From Halanaerobiales bacterium (GTDB lineage Bacteria; Bacillota; Halanaerobiia; Halanaerobiales; Halanaerobiaceae), in NCBI GenBank assembly GCA_016278485.1, contig JADQBT010000017.1:1-64000 (forward strand): a DNA stretch of 64,000 nucleotides. The letters are read 5' to 3'. The notes below the pieces were generated by a model. That model saw only the letters and a list, made by a program, of their open reading frames with translations. It searched no databases and was not told the DNA's origin. The stretch's first letter is position 1. Each line of letters begins with the position of its first letter. The position numbers and the translations under genes are program-made. Of the stretch, positions 1 through 7,828 are shown one piece after another.

Positions 1-85
1 TAGGCTGTTGATAACTTTGATCTTTTGCTATTTTAAAAAATGGGGAAACTCCTTAAAGAAATGTTTTTATATCTTCTCAATTATA

Positions 86-94
86 TGATATAAT
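86..94 (+). promoter_or_regulatory. Extended -10 promoter for the patatin gene
   Basis: A TGA triplet directly precedes a perfect TATAAT (89-94), which makes an extended -10 element about 50 nt before the TTG start of the patatin gene. No good -35 box is visible at the right distance, as is common for extended -10 promoters. The bases before it (1-85) show no recognisable gene. Confidence 0.45.
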
Positions 95-143
95 AATTAT
101 CAGTAAAAGAAAAGAAGTTTCTTCGGTCAGGAGGAAACAAAAA

Positions 144-1340
144 TTGTATGGATTAGTCCTAGAAGGTGGAGGGGCAAAGGGGTCATATCAAGTTGGAGCT
201 ATGCAAGCTCTCAAAGAACTGGATATTCCCATTAAAGGAGTCGCCGGTACCTCAATAGGTGCACTTAATGGCGCGATGTTTGTTCAAGGGAAATTGCAGG
301 AGGTTCATGACCTTTGGTATAATATCAGCCCATCTAGTGTTTTTGATATTAAAGAAGAATATCTAGATGAATTAAGAAACTTTTCACTTAATCAAGATAA
401 CTTACGCTATTTTGTTAATAAGATAAAAGAAATTCTTAATAACGGTGGCTTGGATACTTCTTTATTGAGAGAGATTATTGCAAATAATATTGATGAAAAT
501 CTTTTGAGAAAATCGGAATTAGAGTTTGGGATGGTTACAGTATCTTTAAGTGATTTTAAACCATTGGAACTTTTTCTGGAAGATATTCCAGAAGGAAAAG
601 TCGAAGATTATTTACTGGCAAGTGCATATTTACCTGCATTTAAAATGGAAAAACTTGATGGTAAATTATTCTTAGATGGCGGTTTTTATGATAAACTGCC
701 GATTAAATTACTAAAAAATAGAGGTTACAAGAAATTAATAGCGATCAGAACATATGGTTTAGGTAAAGCTAGAAAGGTTTCTTTAGAAAATATTGAAATG
801 ACATTTATCAGACCAAATGAAGACTTAGGTAGAACTCTAGATTTTGATCAAAAATCAGCCCGGCGGAATATTAAATTAGGTTATTATGATACAATGCGAA
901 TTTTTAAAGACTTAACAGGTAGCAAGTTTTATTTGAAAAAAAAAGCTAATGATTATTATATGGATTTTTTTCTAAAACTAGGTGAGGAAAAAATTAATAA
1001 AGTTGCTAATTTGCTGGGAATAAAAAATAATTTACCTTGGCGAAGAAGCTTATTTGAAGAAATAATCCCTAGTATATTTGAACTATTAGATCTAGAAAAA
1101 CAAGCGAACTATCAGGATATGTTAGTTGAATTAGCAGAGCAACTTGCTATAAAAGCTGAACTTGAGCAATTTAATATTTATGATTTTGCAATTTTCATAT
1201 CTGAAATTAAACAAAGTTATTTAAGACAAAAAGAACTTTTTTCTCCTAAATTACCAAGATTTTTTAGATATAATAAAATATTACCACGTCAACTGAAAGA
1301 TGAGTTAGTTATGAAAATTGCGGAAATTATTATACTTTAA
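144..1340 (+). CDS. Patatin-like phospholipase family protein
   Basis: This is a predicted serine acyl hydrolase of the patatin/RssA type, probably cytoplasmic or membrane-associated, acting on lipid esters. The N-terminus carries the oxyanion-hole motif GGGAKG (residues 8-13) and the nucleophile elbow GTSIG with Ser37. A DGG motif near residue 178 supplies the Asp of the Ser-Asp dyad. The last ~200 residues match nothing I recognise and are rich in Lys, Leu and aromatic residues. At 398 aa it is longer than the minimal ~300-aa bacterial patatins. The start is TTG at 144, because AGGAGG lies nine bases upstream and the nearby ATG is in another frame. It is followed after 37 bases by a small Cys-rich gene, probably co-transcribed. 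The substrate is unknown. Confidence 0.85.
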   Translation: MYGLVLEGGGAKGSYQVGAMQALKELDIPIKGVAGTSIGALNGAMFVQGKLQEVHDLWYNISPSSVFDIKEEYLDELRNFSLNQDNLRYFVNKIKEILNNGGLDTSLLREIIANNIDENLLRKSELEFGMVTVSLSDFKPLELFLEDIPEGKVEDYLLASAYLPAFKMEKLDGKLFLDGGFYDKLPIKLLKNRGYKKLIAIRTYGLGKARKVSLENIEMTFIRPNEDLGRTLDFDQKSARRNIKLGYYDTMRIFKDLTGSKFYLKKKANDYYMDFFLKLGEEKINKVANLLGIKNNLPWRRSLFEEIIPSIFELLDLEKQANYQDMLVELAEQLAIKAELEQFNIYDFAIFISEIKQSYLRQKELFSPKLPRFFRYNKILPRQLKDELVMKIAEIIIL

Positions 1341-1377
1341 TTATTGTCTAATGTTGCCAGCAACCAGGGAGGTATAA

Positions 1378-1593
1378 ATGAAAGATCTAGATGGGTTTGA
1401 TAGACTTCTCAATTATGGTGAAAATCTGATGATAAAAGACTTGCGGAGACGGCTATATGGTAACACAGATGAAAAGTCTCTACCTGAAAAAGGTGAAGAA
1501 TTATGTGTTTTCTGTCATAAAGATAAGCAGCTTGTCCAGTATATGGATTATTATGTTTGTGTTTCTTGTCTTGATGAGATGGAAATTAAATAA
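1378..1593 (+). CDS. Small CxxC-CxxC zinc-ribbon-like protein, unknown function
   Basis: I do not recognise this 71-aa protein. Its C-terminal half has two CxxC pairs, CVFC and CVSC, about 20 residues apart, which is the usual layout of a small zinc ribbon. The N-terminal half is charged (DLRRRLYGNTDE). A good ribosome binding site (GGGAGG) sits just before the ATG. It follows the patatin gene closely and is closed by a terminator, so the two form a likely transcription unit. A protein-protein or RNA-binding role is possible, but nothing in the sequence decides this. Confidence 0.65.
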   Translation: MKDLDGFDRLLNYGENLMIKDLRRRLYGNTDEKSLPEKGEELCVFCHKDKQLVQYMDYYVCVSCLDEMEIK

Positions 1594-1601
1594 AATTTTA
1601 G

Positions 1602-1629
1602 AAACCGGGTTGAAAAACCTGGTTTTTTC
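1602..1629 (+). terminator. Rho-independent terminator after the zinc-ribbon gene
   Basis: A 10-bp stem (1602-1611 with 1616-1625, one G-U pair) and a GAAA loop run into a T-rich tail. It separates the patatin unit from the selenium cluster. The loop region also contains TTGAAA (1610-1615), which could serve as a -35 for the next unit with TAATAA 17 nt downstream. Confidence 0.8.
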
Positions 1630-1663
1630 TAGTAATAATGATTAAATAGAGGGAGGGTTTTTA

Positions 1664-2236
1664 ATGCATGAAGTAGATGCCAGAGGTCTCGATTGTCCCA
1701 AACCAGTTATTGAAACCAAGAAAGCTCTTGCTAATTTTGATGAATTAATAACTATTGTAGATAATGAGGTTGCTGCAAAAAATGTTAGTAAATTAGCAAA
1801 ACAATCAGGTTGTAAGGTCTCAATTATTGAGGAAAGTTCTAATCTTTTTAGAATTATCATTAAAAAAGATAAAACAAAATCTTCTAGTTCAACAGTAGCT
1901 AGTGATAAAAAAGTATATTTAATTAAATCGGAATATCTGGGTGAAGGTGATGTAGAATTAGGAAAGATATTAATGAAGGGTTATATTAGTACTTTGAAAA
2001 ATATTGAACCACTTCCTCAGAGAGTAATCTTTATAAATTCAGGTGTTAAATTGCCGACATTATATCCTGATATAACAATTGTATTAGAAGAACTAATTGC
2101 AAAAGGTGTTGAAGTATTTGCATGTGGGACATGCCTTGATTATTATGATTTAAAAGAAGAGTTAACAATAGGAGAAATAAGTAATATGTATGAAATTTTA
2201 GACAGTCTCAATAATAATCAGGTTGTTACGGTTTAA
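1664..2236 (+). CDS. yedF: Sulfurtransferase-like selenium metabolism protein YedF
   Basis: This is a two-domain protein linked to selenium metabolism. Residues 1-70 form a TusA-like domain with the conserved GLDCPKPV motif, whose Cys is the persulfide/perselenide-carrying position in TusA proteins. Residues ~85-190 form a DsrE/DsrF-like domain with a CGTC motif near residue 150. The fusion architecture matches the family called YedF, which lies next to selD in many selenium-using bacteria. A role in carrying or delivering reactive sulfur/selenium is inferred from the family. The ATG at 1664 follows GGGAGGG. The stop is 33 bases before selD, so co-transcription with selD is likely. Confidence 0.9.
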   Translation: MHEVDARGLDCPKPVIETKKALANFDELITIVDNEVAAKNVSKLAKQSGCKVSIIEESSNLFRIIIKKDKTKSSSSTVASDKKVYLIKSEYLGEGDVELGKILMKGYISTLKNIEPLPQRVIFINSGVKLPTLYPDITIVLEELIAKGVEVFACGTCLDYYDLKEELTIGEISNMYEILDSLNNNQVVTV

Positions 2237-2269
2237 AAGGAAAGATTAGTAGGTAGGGGGTGTAGTTAA

Positions 2270-3310
2270 ATGCATGACATTAAATTAACTGATTATAGTA
2301 AAACATCTGGTTGAGCAGCTAAAATGGGCCCTAGAGCCCTGGCGCAGGTTCTGCGTCAAGTTGATTTTCCTGTTGATAAAGAGAAATTGTTGGTTGGTTT
2401 GGACTCAGCTGATGATGCTTGTGTTTATAAACTAAATGAGCAATTAGCTTTAATTCAAACGGTTGATTTTTTTACACCGGTAGTGGATGACCCTTATTTA
2501 TTTGGTCAAATTGCCGCAGCTAATGCTATTAGTGATGTTTATGCGATGGGAGGCAAGCCAATAACTGCGATGAACATTGTTGGTTTCCCATCATGCTTGG
2601 ATAATGATATCTTAGTTGAAATATTGCGGGGTGGAGCAGATAAAGCGAGAGAGGCTAATATTACACTTTCTGGTGGTCATACAGTAGTAGATGATGAACC
2701 AAAATATGGACTGGCTGTTACAGGTTTAATTAATCCTAATAAATTAGTAACAAATGCTGGTTTAGAACCAGGAGATTTATTAATATTAACAAAACCGCTC
2801 GGAATGGGTGTTATGATTTCAGCAATTAAAGGTGGTTTGGCTGTTGGGGATTCTTCTAATCCAGTCGTTGCAGCTATGCTTGAACTTAATGATAAACCTC
2901 TTCCATTAATAGAATCTTATCAAATTAAAGCTTGTACCGATATTACTGGTTTTGGTCTGATTGGCCATTTACTTGAAATGGCTGAGGCGAGTAATTTACA
3001 AATTAATTTAACAGCTCAGGAAGTTCCGTTTTTTGCTAAAATTAAATCTTTTGCTGCGATGGGCCTACTACCAGCAGGTGCATATGCTAATCGTGAAAAT
3101 TTTGCTGATAAATTAACCCATCAAGGAGATATAGACGAAAATCTCTTAGATTTATTATTTGATCCACAAACATCAGGGGGACTTGTAATTGCCGTTAAAA
3201 AAGAACAGGCGGCTGATTTTTTGCTAGATCTATATCAGCTTGGTATTGATGAAGCAACAGTGATTGGAAGTGTCAAAAAGGGTGATTGGGGTATCCAGAT
3301 TGATTGGTAA
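2270..3310 (+). CDS. selD: Selenide, water dikinase SelD containing selenocysteine (in-frame UGA)
   Basis: SelD makes selenophosphate from selenide and ATP, the selenium donor for selenocysteine tRNA and selenouridine. The frame begins at ATG 2270 (RBS GGGGGTG) and has one internal TGA at 2312-2314, codon 15, in the context TSG-U-AAKMGP. This is exactly where the family has its catalytic Cys/Sec, followed by the conserved Lys. Reading through gives 346 aa, the usual SelD length. Starting at ATG 2324 instead would remove the catalytic segment. Downstream motifs include DSADDA, the DFFTPVVDDP metal-binding region and the FDPQTSGGL signature. A SECIS-like hairpin lies 25 nt after the UGA. Neighbours yedF and a DUF3343 gene are selenium-linked. 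Confidence 0.93.
2340..2358 (+). promoter_or_regulatory. SECIS-like hairpin for UGA-Sec decoding in selD
   Basis: An 8-bp stem (2340-2347 with 2351-2358, one G-U pair) closes a GTT loop. The loop lies 34-36 nt after the UGA at 2312-2314 and begins with G. Bacterial SECIS elements sit inside the coding region just after the UGA, with an apical G at roughly this distance, so the hairpin fits the rule. A competing shorter hairpin (GGGC at 2326 with GCCC at 2336) is weaker. SelB binding is inferred. Confidence 0.75.
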
Positions 3311-3324
3311 AGGAGAATGAATCT

Positions 3325-3588
3325 ATGAATAACTTTCAGTATATATTAATATTATTCCAGTCAACCCATCATGCAATAAAAGCAGAAAGAATATTCGCGA
3401 AAACTGGTCTTAACTATAGAGTAATTCCAGTCCCACAGGAGATATCTGCTGATTGTGGTTCTTCACTAAGAACACAGGAGTTAAAGAAAGCTCTCCAATT
3501 GATTCGTGAAAATCAAATAAAGACTGCTGGAATTTATGAGGTCTATGCTACTACAGATGAACTCCGTTACAAAAAATATGTTGAATAA
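3325..3588 (+). CDS. DUF3343 protein, putative Se/S carrier-like
   Basis: This is an 87-aa protein of the DUF3343 family, small proteins found next to yedF/selD and proposed to carry selenium or sulfur. It has the expected N-terminal YILILFQSTHHAIKAE strand-helix and a single conserved Cys in DCGSSLR, near residue 45. ATG 3325 is preferred over an earlier in-frame codon at 3304 because AAGGAG lies about ten bases before it and the earlier start would overlap selD. It sits directly after selD and is the last gene before a terminator. The carrier function is inferred from family and context only. Confidence 0.8.
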   Translation: MNNFQYILILFQSTHHAIKAERIFAKTGLNYRVIPVPQEISADCGSSLRTQELKKALQLIRENQIKTAGIYEVYATTDELRYKKYVE

Positions 3589-3598
3589 GTAATTTTTT

Positions 3599-3637
3599 AA
3601 GACCGTTCTTTTGTTGACAGGACTGGTCTTTTTTTTA
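3599..3637 (+). terminator. Terminator closing the selenium cluster
   Basis: AAGACC pairs with GGTCTT at the base, with an imperfect upper stem and a run of eight Ts. It overlaps the promoter of the next gene: the -35 TTGACA lies in the loop, and the T-run is part of the promoter spacer. Confidence 0.8.
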
Positions 3638-3641
3638 TAAA
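3614..3641 (+). promoter_or_regulatory. SigA-type promoter for udk nested in the terminator
   Basis: TTGACA (3614-3619), a 16-nt spacer and TATAAA (3636-3641) make a near-consensus vegetative promoter about 40 nt before the udk start. The spacer is the 3-prime arm and T-tract of the preceding terminator. Confidence 0.65.
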
Positions 3642-3680
3642 ATGATATAGATAAAATGTCGAAAAAGGAGTTTTTAATAG

Positions 3681-4295
3681 ATGAGTTATTTTTTAATAGG
3701 TGTGGCAGGTGGTACTGCTTCAGGTAAAACAACATTGGCCCGGATTTTAAAAGAATCTTTTGCAGATAAAGTGATTATTTTAAAGCATGACTATTATTAC
3801 CATGATAAAAGTCATTTTGATGTCCCAGAAGAGAAGATTAATTTTGATCATCCTGAATCTTTTGAGACTGAGCTATTGATTCAACATCTTTTAAAGTTAA
3901 AAAGTGGGAAATCTATTGCAAGACCTGTTTATTCATATCGGACAAATGAGAGACTTATGCAGGTTAAAAGGGTTGAGCCTGCACCAATTATAATAGTGGA
4001 AGGAATTTTGATTTTTCATTATTTTAAATTAAGGGATCTTTTTGATTTAAAGATTTATGTTGATACAGATGCTGATATAAGGCTGCTGAGAAGGATTAGT
4101 CGGGATATTCAAGAACGTGGAAGAACATTTGAGTCAGTAAGAGAACAATATCTTAAAACTGTAAAACCAATGCATCAAAAATTTGTTGAACCGACAAAAT
4201 ATTTATCGGATATTATTATTCCTAATGGAGGATTAAATGAAATAGCAAATGATTTAATTATTAGAAAAATTAAAGCTCATCTTTTTAATAATTAG
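3681..4295 (+). CDS. udk: Uridine kinase
   Basis: Uridine kinase phosphorylates uridine and cytidine to UMP and CMP in pyrimidine salvage. The 204-aa protein opens with a Walker A motif GGTASGKTT. It then shows the family's HDYYYHD segment, the NFDHPESF motif and the RPVYSY motif, followed by the IIVEGIL strand and RRISRDIQERGR lid region. The length matches the family. It has its own promoter and is followed by comEA after 67 bases. A second salvage gene, cdd, lies at 35.8 kb. Confidence 0.95.
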   Translation: MSYFLIGVAGGTASGKTTLARILKESFADKVIILKHDYYYHDKSHFDVPEEKINFDHPESFETELLIQHLLKLKSGKSIARPVYSYRTNERLMQVKRVEPAPIIIVEGILIFHYFKLRDLFDLKIYVDTDADIRLLRRISRDIQERGRTFESVREQYLKTVKPMHQKFVEPTKYLSDIIIPNGGLNEIANDLIIRKIKAHLFNN

Positions 4296-4362
4296 GAGGA
4301 ATTTTACATTTTGTCTAGAACCTTAAATATATGGTAAAAAATGTATTTTAAGGGGTGATAAG

Positions 4363-4989
4363 ATGGAAAAAGATAAATTTAAAGAGATAATTGTTATTCT
4401 AATTTTTATTGGCATTAGTTTAGCCTATTATTTTTATTCTGAAATTAACTCTATGAATGTCGGAAAAAACACTGCTGGAACTAATAACTTTTTAGCAGAA
4501 GAGAATAATTTTTTATCTGAAAACAAAACGGCCGAAGAAGAAAAAATAGTAGTTCACCTTGCTGGTGAAGTGCAGAAACCAGGCGTATATCTGATTAAGA
4601 TTGAAAAAAGACTTGTTGACTTAATAGAATTGGCAGGCGGTTTAACGAAAAATGCAGATTTGGATAAAATTAACCTGGCTGCACCACTTTATGATGGTGA
4701 TAAAATAATTATTCCGACTAAAGTTGCTCAATCAGAGCAAATAGAATTTATTTATGATAGTGATTATCATGTAATAAACCCAGGGAGTAATGACCAGCGT
4801 ATAAATATTAATAAAGCAACTGCAGCTGAACTTGAAAAATTATCTGGTATTGGTCCGGGAAAAGCTAGTAGTATTATAAAATATAGAAATGAAAAGGGCA
4901 GATTTAAGATAATAGAAGACTTATTAGAAGTAAGTGGTATTGGCGAAAAAACATTAGAAAAAATAAAAGATGAGATTTCAGTAAGATGA
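4363..4989 (+). CDS. comEA: Competence protein ComEA (SLBB plus helix-hairpin-helix DNA binding)
   Basis: ComEA is the membrane-anchored DNA receptor of natural transformation. Residues 8-26 form a single membrane anchor. Residues ~60-120 are an SLBB domain (VVHLAGEVQKPGVY). The C-terminal 65 residues hold two helix-hairpin-helix motifs (LEKLSGIGPGKA and LLEVSGIGEKT) that bind DNA without sequence specificity. The gene overlaps comEC by four bases. The comEB deaminase gene found between them in Bacillus is absent. GGGGTGAT precedes the ATG. Confidence 0.93.
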   Translation: MEKDKFKEIIVILIFIGISLAYYFYSEINSMNVGKNTAGTNNFLAEENNFLSENKTAEEEKIVVHLAGEVQKPGVYLIKIEKRLVDLIELAGGLTKNADLDKINLAAPLYDGDKIIIPTKVAQSEQIEFIYDSDYHVINPGSNDQRININKATAAELEKLSGIGPGKASSIIKYRNEKGRFKIIEDLLEVSGIGEKTLEKIKDEISVR

Positions 4990-7280
4990 AATATAGACCA
5001 TTTTTATACATTAGTTTTGCATTTGGATTAGGTATGATAGTGGCTAATTTAGTGCGCAAAACAGAAATGTCATTAGTAATTATTCTATTTATGATAGCTT
5101 TATTATGGGTTATTTTTACTGATCATAAGTGCAAATATTTACTTTTAATTTGTTTTTTAATCGGAACAGTCTGGTATAACTATCAATATTTTAAATATGA
5201 AAGTAATCTATCAGTTTTAGTTTTTGCAGATGGCCAGAATCATTTAGTTAAAGGAGTATTAAAAGAAAACTCAGCTAACTTGCTTGATAATCAGATTTAC
5301 TTAAAACCATTTAATATTGATGGTAAGAAGATTAAATATGGTTTTATTAGTCTACCTGTTAATAATGAATTTCAATCTTATGAGGTTGGGAATATTATTC
5401 AAACAAATATAAAAATATTTTTACCTGATGAACAAGCTAATCCTGGTGGTTTTTCTCAGCGCGATTATCTATTTAGGCATAATGTTTATGCAACTGCCTG
5501 GCCAACAAGCGAGGCAGAAATTATTGGATTTAAGCAAAGAAATTTGCCTAGTATAATTATAAAAAAGAGACTGGTTAAATTGCTAAAAAAAATTTACCAG
5601 CCAAGAGAAGAAAAAATTATGTTAGCACTTCTATTTGCGGAAAGATCTAATTTACCTTCAGATTGGGAAGAAGGTCTTAGGGCTAGTGGAGCCAGTCATT
5701 TATTAGCTATTTCTGGCCTCCATATTGGTTTTCTAATTGCATTATTAGTTTATTTATTACCTGGTAAGTTATTACCAGTCAAAATAGCTTATTTATTAAT
5801 TACTATTTTTACAATTTTTTATATGATAATTACCGGGTTGCGAAGTTCTGTTGTAAGAGCGGGTTTGCTGGCTTTATTATTTATTTGGGCACCTTTTTTA
5901 AAAAGAAAAGGTGATTTCTTAAATTTATTAGCTATTACTTTTATTTTAAACCTTATTATCCAACCCTTACAACTTTTTTCTATTGGTTTACAACTCTCTT
6001 ATTTGCTTGTTTTAGCATTATATTTTCTGACTAAACCACTACAAAAATATACTAATAAAATATTGGCACCGTCTTTGGCTGCTCAGTTAGGTTCTTTTCC
6101 TCTTGTTATATATTATTTTTATACATATGCTCCAGTTGGACTTATAACTAATATTTGGGTTATACCGCTTGCTGGTATAATTATTCCATTAGGCTTAATA
6201 AGTATCATTTTAGCTTTATTTCATCCAGCATTAGCAGTTTTAGCAGTTAAACTTGTGGAGATCTTACTTGATTTAATGGGAAAAGGTGTGGTATTAATGA
6301 CTAAAATACCACCAGGAGAAATGATTATTTCTGCTAAACCAATCTGGATAATAGTATTAATTTATATTATTATTTTTTCTACTCCTTATATTTTTAGACC
6401 ACGTTTAATACCATTTCATATTAAAAAGCAAAAAGTAGCTAAACTAATTTATTTTTCAATGCTATTAATACTGCTTTTATCACTTTTATCGACTAGACAA
6501 ACTGATAATTTATTGAAATTTGTTTTTCTTTCTGTAGGACAGGGTGATAGTATTTTTATTGAGTTACCAAATAAAGAAAGAATTTTAGTTGACTGTGGAG
6601 CAAAGAGTGAAAATTTTGATCAGGGAAAGTCTACTATTTTGCCTTTTCTAAAACAGGCAGGAATTAGAGAACTTGATTATCTAGTTATATCACATTTCGA
6701 TAATGACCATGCAGGTGGTGCGATAGCATTATTAGAAAATATTAGAGTTAAACGATTGTTAGTTCCAGCAATTAAAGACCAATCCGAACTGGCAAAAGCA
6801 ACTATCAGTACTGCTCATAGAAAAGAGACAACAGTTCATTTTCTAAATGAAAAATATGATTTTAATAGAGGAGAAGTTAATATTAATTTTTTACATCCAC
6901 CACAAAAATTAATTACACTAGATAGAAATGAAAATTCACTAGTATTTCAATTGAATTATCATAATTTTTCTGCACTTTTTACGGGTGATTTGGGTAAAAA
7001 TGGAGAAAAATATTTACTTAATATGAAAAAAATCAACGAAACAAATCTTTTAAAAATAGCACATCATGGGAGCAAAAATTCTTCGTGTTCAGAGTTCTTA
7101 AGAGCAGTTTCACCCCAGATAGCTGTTATTTCAGTAGGATATAATAACTTTGGTCATCCAGCAAAGGAAGTTTTAGAGAGATTACAGGGAATTAAATATT
7201 GGCGGACTGACCTAAGTGGAGCAATAACTATTAAAACAGATGGTTACAGAGTTAAGTTAGCTACTTATAAGAAAAAATGA
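4986..7280 (+). CDS. comEC: DNA internalization competence protein ComEC/Rec2
   Basis: ComEC forms the membrane channel for single-stranded DNA entry. The 764-aa protein has N-terminal membrane segments and a soluble DUF4131-like part (about 60-180). Next comes the Competence domain with many membrane helices (about 215-510), including the conserved ASHLLAISGLHIG stretch. The C-terminal metallo-beta-lactamase-like domain (about 525-750) carries SHFDNDHAGG and HHGSKNS motifs. These metal-site motifs are intact, so nuclease activity is plausible. It is translationally coupled to comEA and ends in a strong terminator. Confidence 0.95.
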   Translation: MKYRPFLYISFAFGLGMIVANLVRKTEMSLVIILFMIALLWVIFTDHKCKYLLLICFLIGTVWYNYQYFKYESNLSVLVFADGQNHLVKGVLKENSANLLDNQIYLKPFNIDGKKIKYGFISLPVNNEFQSYEVGNIIQTNIKIFLPDEQANPGGFSQRDYLFRHNVYATAWPTSEAEIIGFKQRNLPSIIIKKRLVKLLKKIYQPREEKIMLALLFAERSNLPSDWEEGLRASGASHLLAISGLHIGFLIALLVYLLPGKLLPVKIAYLLITIFTIFYMIITGLRSSVVRAGLLALLFIWAPFLKRKGDFLNLLAITFILNLIIQPLQLFSIGLQLSYLLVLALYFLTKPLQKYTNKILAPSLAAQLGSFPLVIYYFYTYAPVGLITNIWVIPLAGIIIPLGLISIILALFHPALAVLAVKLVEILLDLMGKGVVLMTKIPPGEMIISAKPIWIIVLIYIIIFSTPYIFRPRLIPFHIKKQKVAKLIYFSMLLILLLSLLSTRQTDNLLKFVFLSVGQGDSIFIELPNKERILVDCGAKSENFDQGKSTILPFLKQAGIRELDYLVISHFDNDHAGGAIALLENIRVKRLLVPAIKDQSELAKATISTAHRKETTVHFLNEKYDFNRGEVNINFLHPPQKLITLDRNENSLVFQLNYHNFSALFTGDLGKNGEKYLLNMKKINETNLLKIAHHGSKNSSCSEFLRAVSPQIAVISVGYNNFGHPAKEVLERLQGIKYWRTDLSGAITIKTDGYRVKLATYKKK

Positions 7281-7305
7281 GCGGATAGCTATCCGCTCAT
7301 TTTTT
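7279..7305 (+). terminator. Terminator after comEC
   Basis: A perfect 20-base palindrome (7279-7298) overlaps the comEC stop codon and is followed by ATTTTTT. The T-tract runs directly into a TTGTCA -35 box of a following promoter. Confidence 0.85.
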
Positions 7306-7332
7306 GTCAGCTGTCAGTAACAAAGGTATAAT
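7304..7332 (+). promoter_or_regulatory. SigA-type promoter pointing antisense into ssp
   Basis: TTGTCA (7304-7309), a 17-nt spacer and a perfect TATAAT (7327-7332) form a strong vegetative promoter match on the plus strand. The next plus-strand gene is holA, nearly 500 nt away, and in between lies ssp on the minus strand. The transcript would therefore be antisense to the whole ssp gene and might serve holA. Confidence 0.55.
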
Positions 7333-7350
7333 ATTATAAATTATTTCAGT

Positions 7351-7575
7351 TTACTGCATGTTCTGACTGCCTGCTGCCTGATTTTGATAAGATTCAATCA
7401 TTTTTCTTACCATGTGTCCACCAACTGCACCACAATCACGAGAAGTTAATTCTCCCCAGTAACCACTCTGTGGTACGTTAAGTCCTATTTCAGAAGCAAC
7501 TTCATACTTGAACTTCTCCATAGCTTGAGCTGCTAGAGGATTAACAAGTGTGTTATTGTTTTGACCTAAACCCAT
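7351..7575 (-). CDS. Alpha/beta-type small acid-soluble spore protein
   Basis: This 74-aa protein coats and protects DNA in the dormant spore. It has both signatures of the alpha/beta SASP family. The first is the EVASE segment (residues 25-29), the region cut by the germination protease. The second is the GAVGGHMVRKMIE motif (residues ~49-61) in the DNA-binding second helix. AGGAGGTGA precedes the ATG. It stands alone on the minus strand with a clear sigma-G promoter 30 nt upstream. Its protease Gpr is encoded at 9.4 kb. Val replaces the more usual Phe/Ile/Tyr in the cleavage site. Confidence 0.95.
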   Translation of the reverse strand: MGLGQNNNTLVNPLAAQAMEKFKYEVASEIGLNVPQSGYWGELTSRDCGAVGGHMVRKMIESYQNQAAGSQNMQ

Positions 7576-7605
7576 TTTGTCACCTCCTTTTTTATGTTGT
7601 ACTAT

Positions 7606-7636
7606 TATTATGACAGAGAAGCTATTATTTTATACA
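7606..7636 (-). promoter_or_regulatory. Sigma-G (forespore) promoter of ssp
   Basis: Read on the minus strand: TGTATA (7636-7631), an 18-nt spacer, and CATAATA (7612-7606). This matches the Bacillus sigma-G consensus (TGNATA, 17-18, CATANTA) and lies 30 nt before the ssp start. Confidence 0.8.
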
Positions 7637-7828
7637 AATTTTTTCGAAACTAATTTTATCCAAATTCAACTATTACTGAATTTAAATTTTACTGAGTTCA
7701 AAAGTTCAAAAAAACCTGAAAAAATAAATCATCACTTCTCTGTGCATTAACTAATATTTGCGGTTATGCTAGAAATTATGTTAGAATTAATTGGAAAGAT
7801 ATAATCTGTTGGAAGGTGAATATATTAT

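Noticed and set aside
2312-2314. UGA as a true stop, making selD a broken gene
   Set aside because: It falls exactly on the catalytic Cys/Sec codon, the frame continues intact for 331 codons, a binding site precedes ATG 2270 and a SECIS-like hairpin follows.
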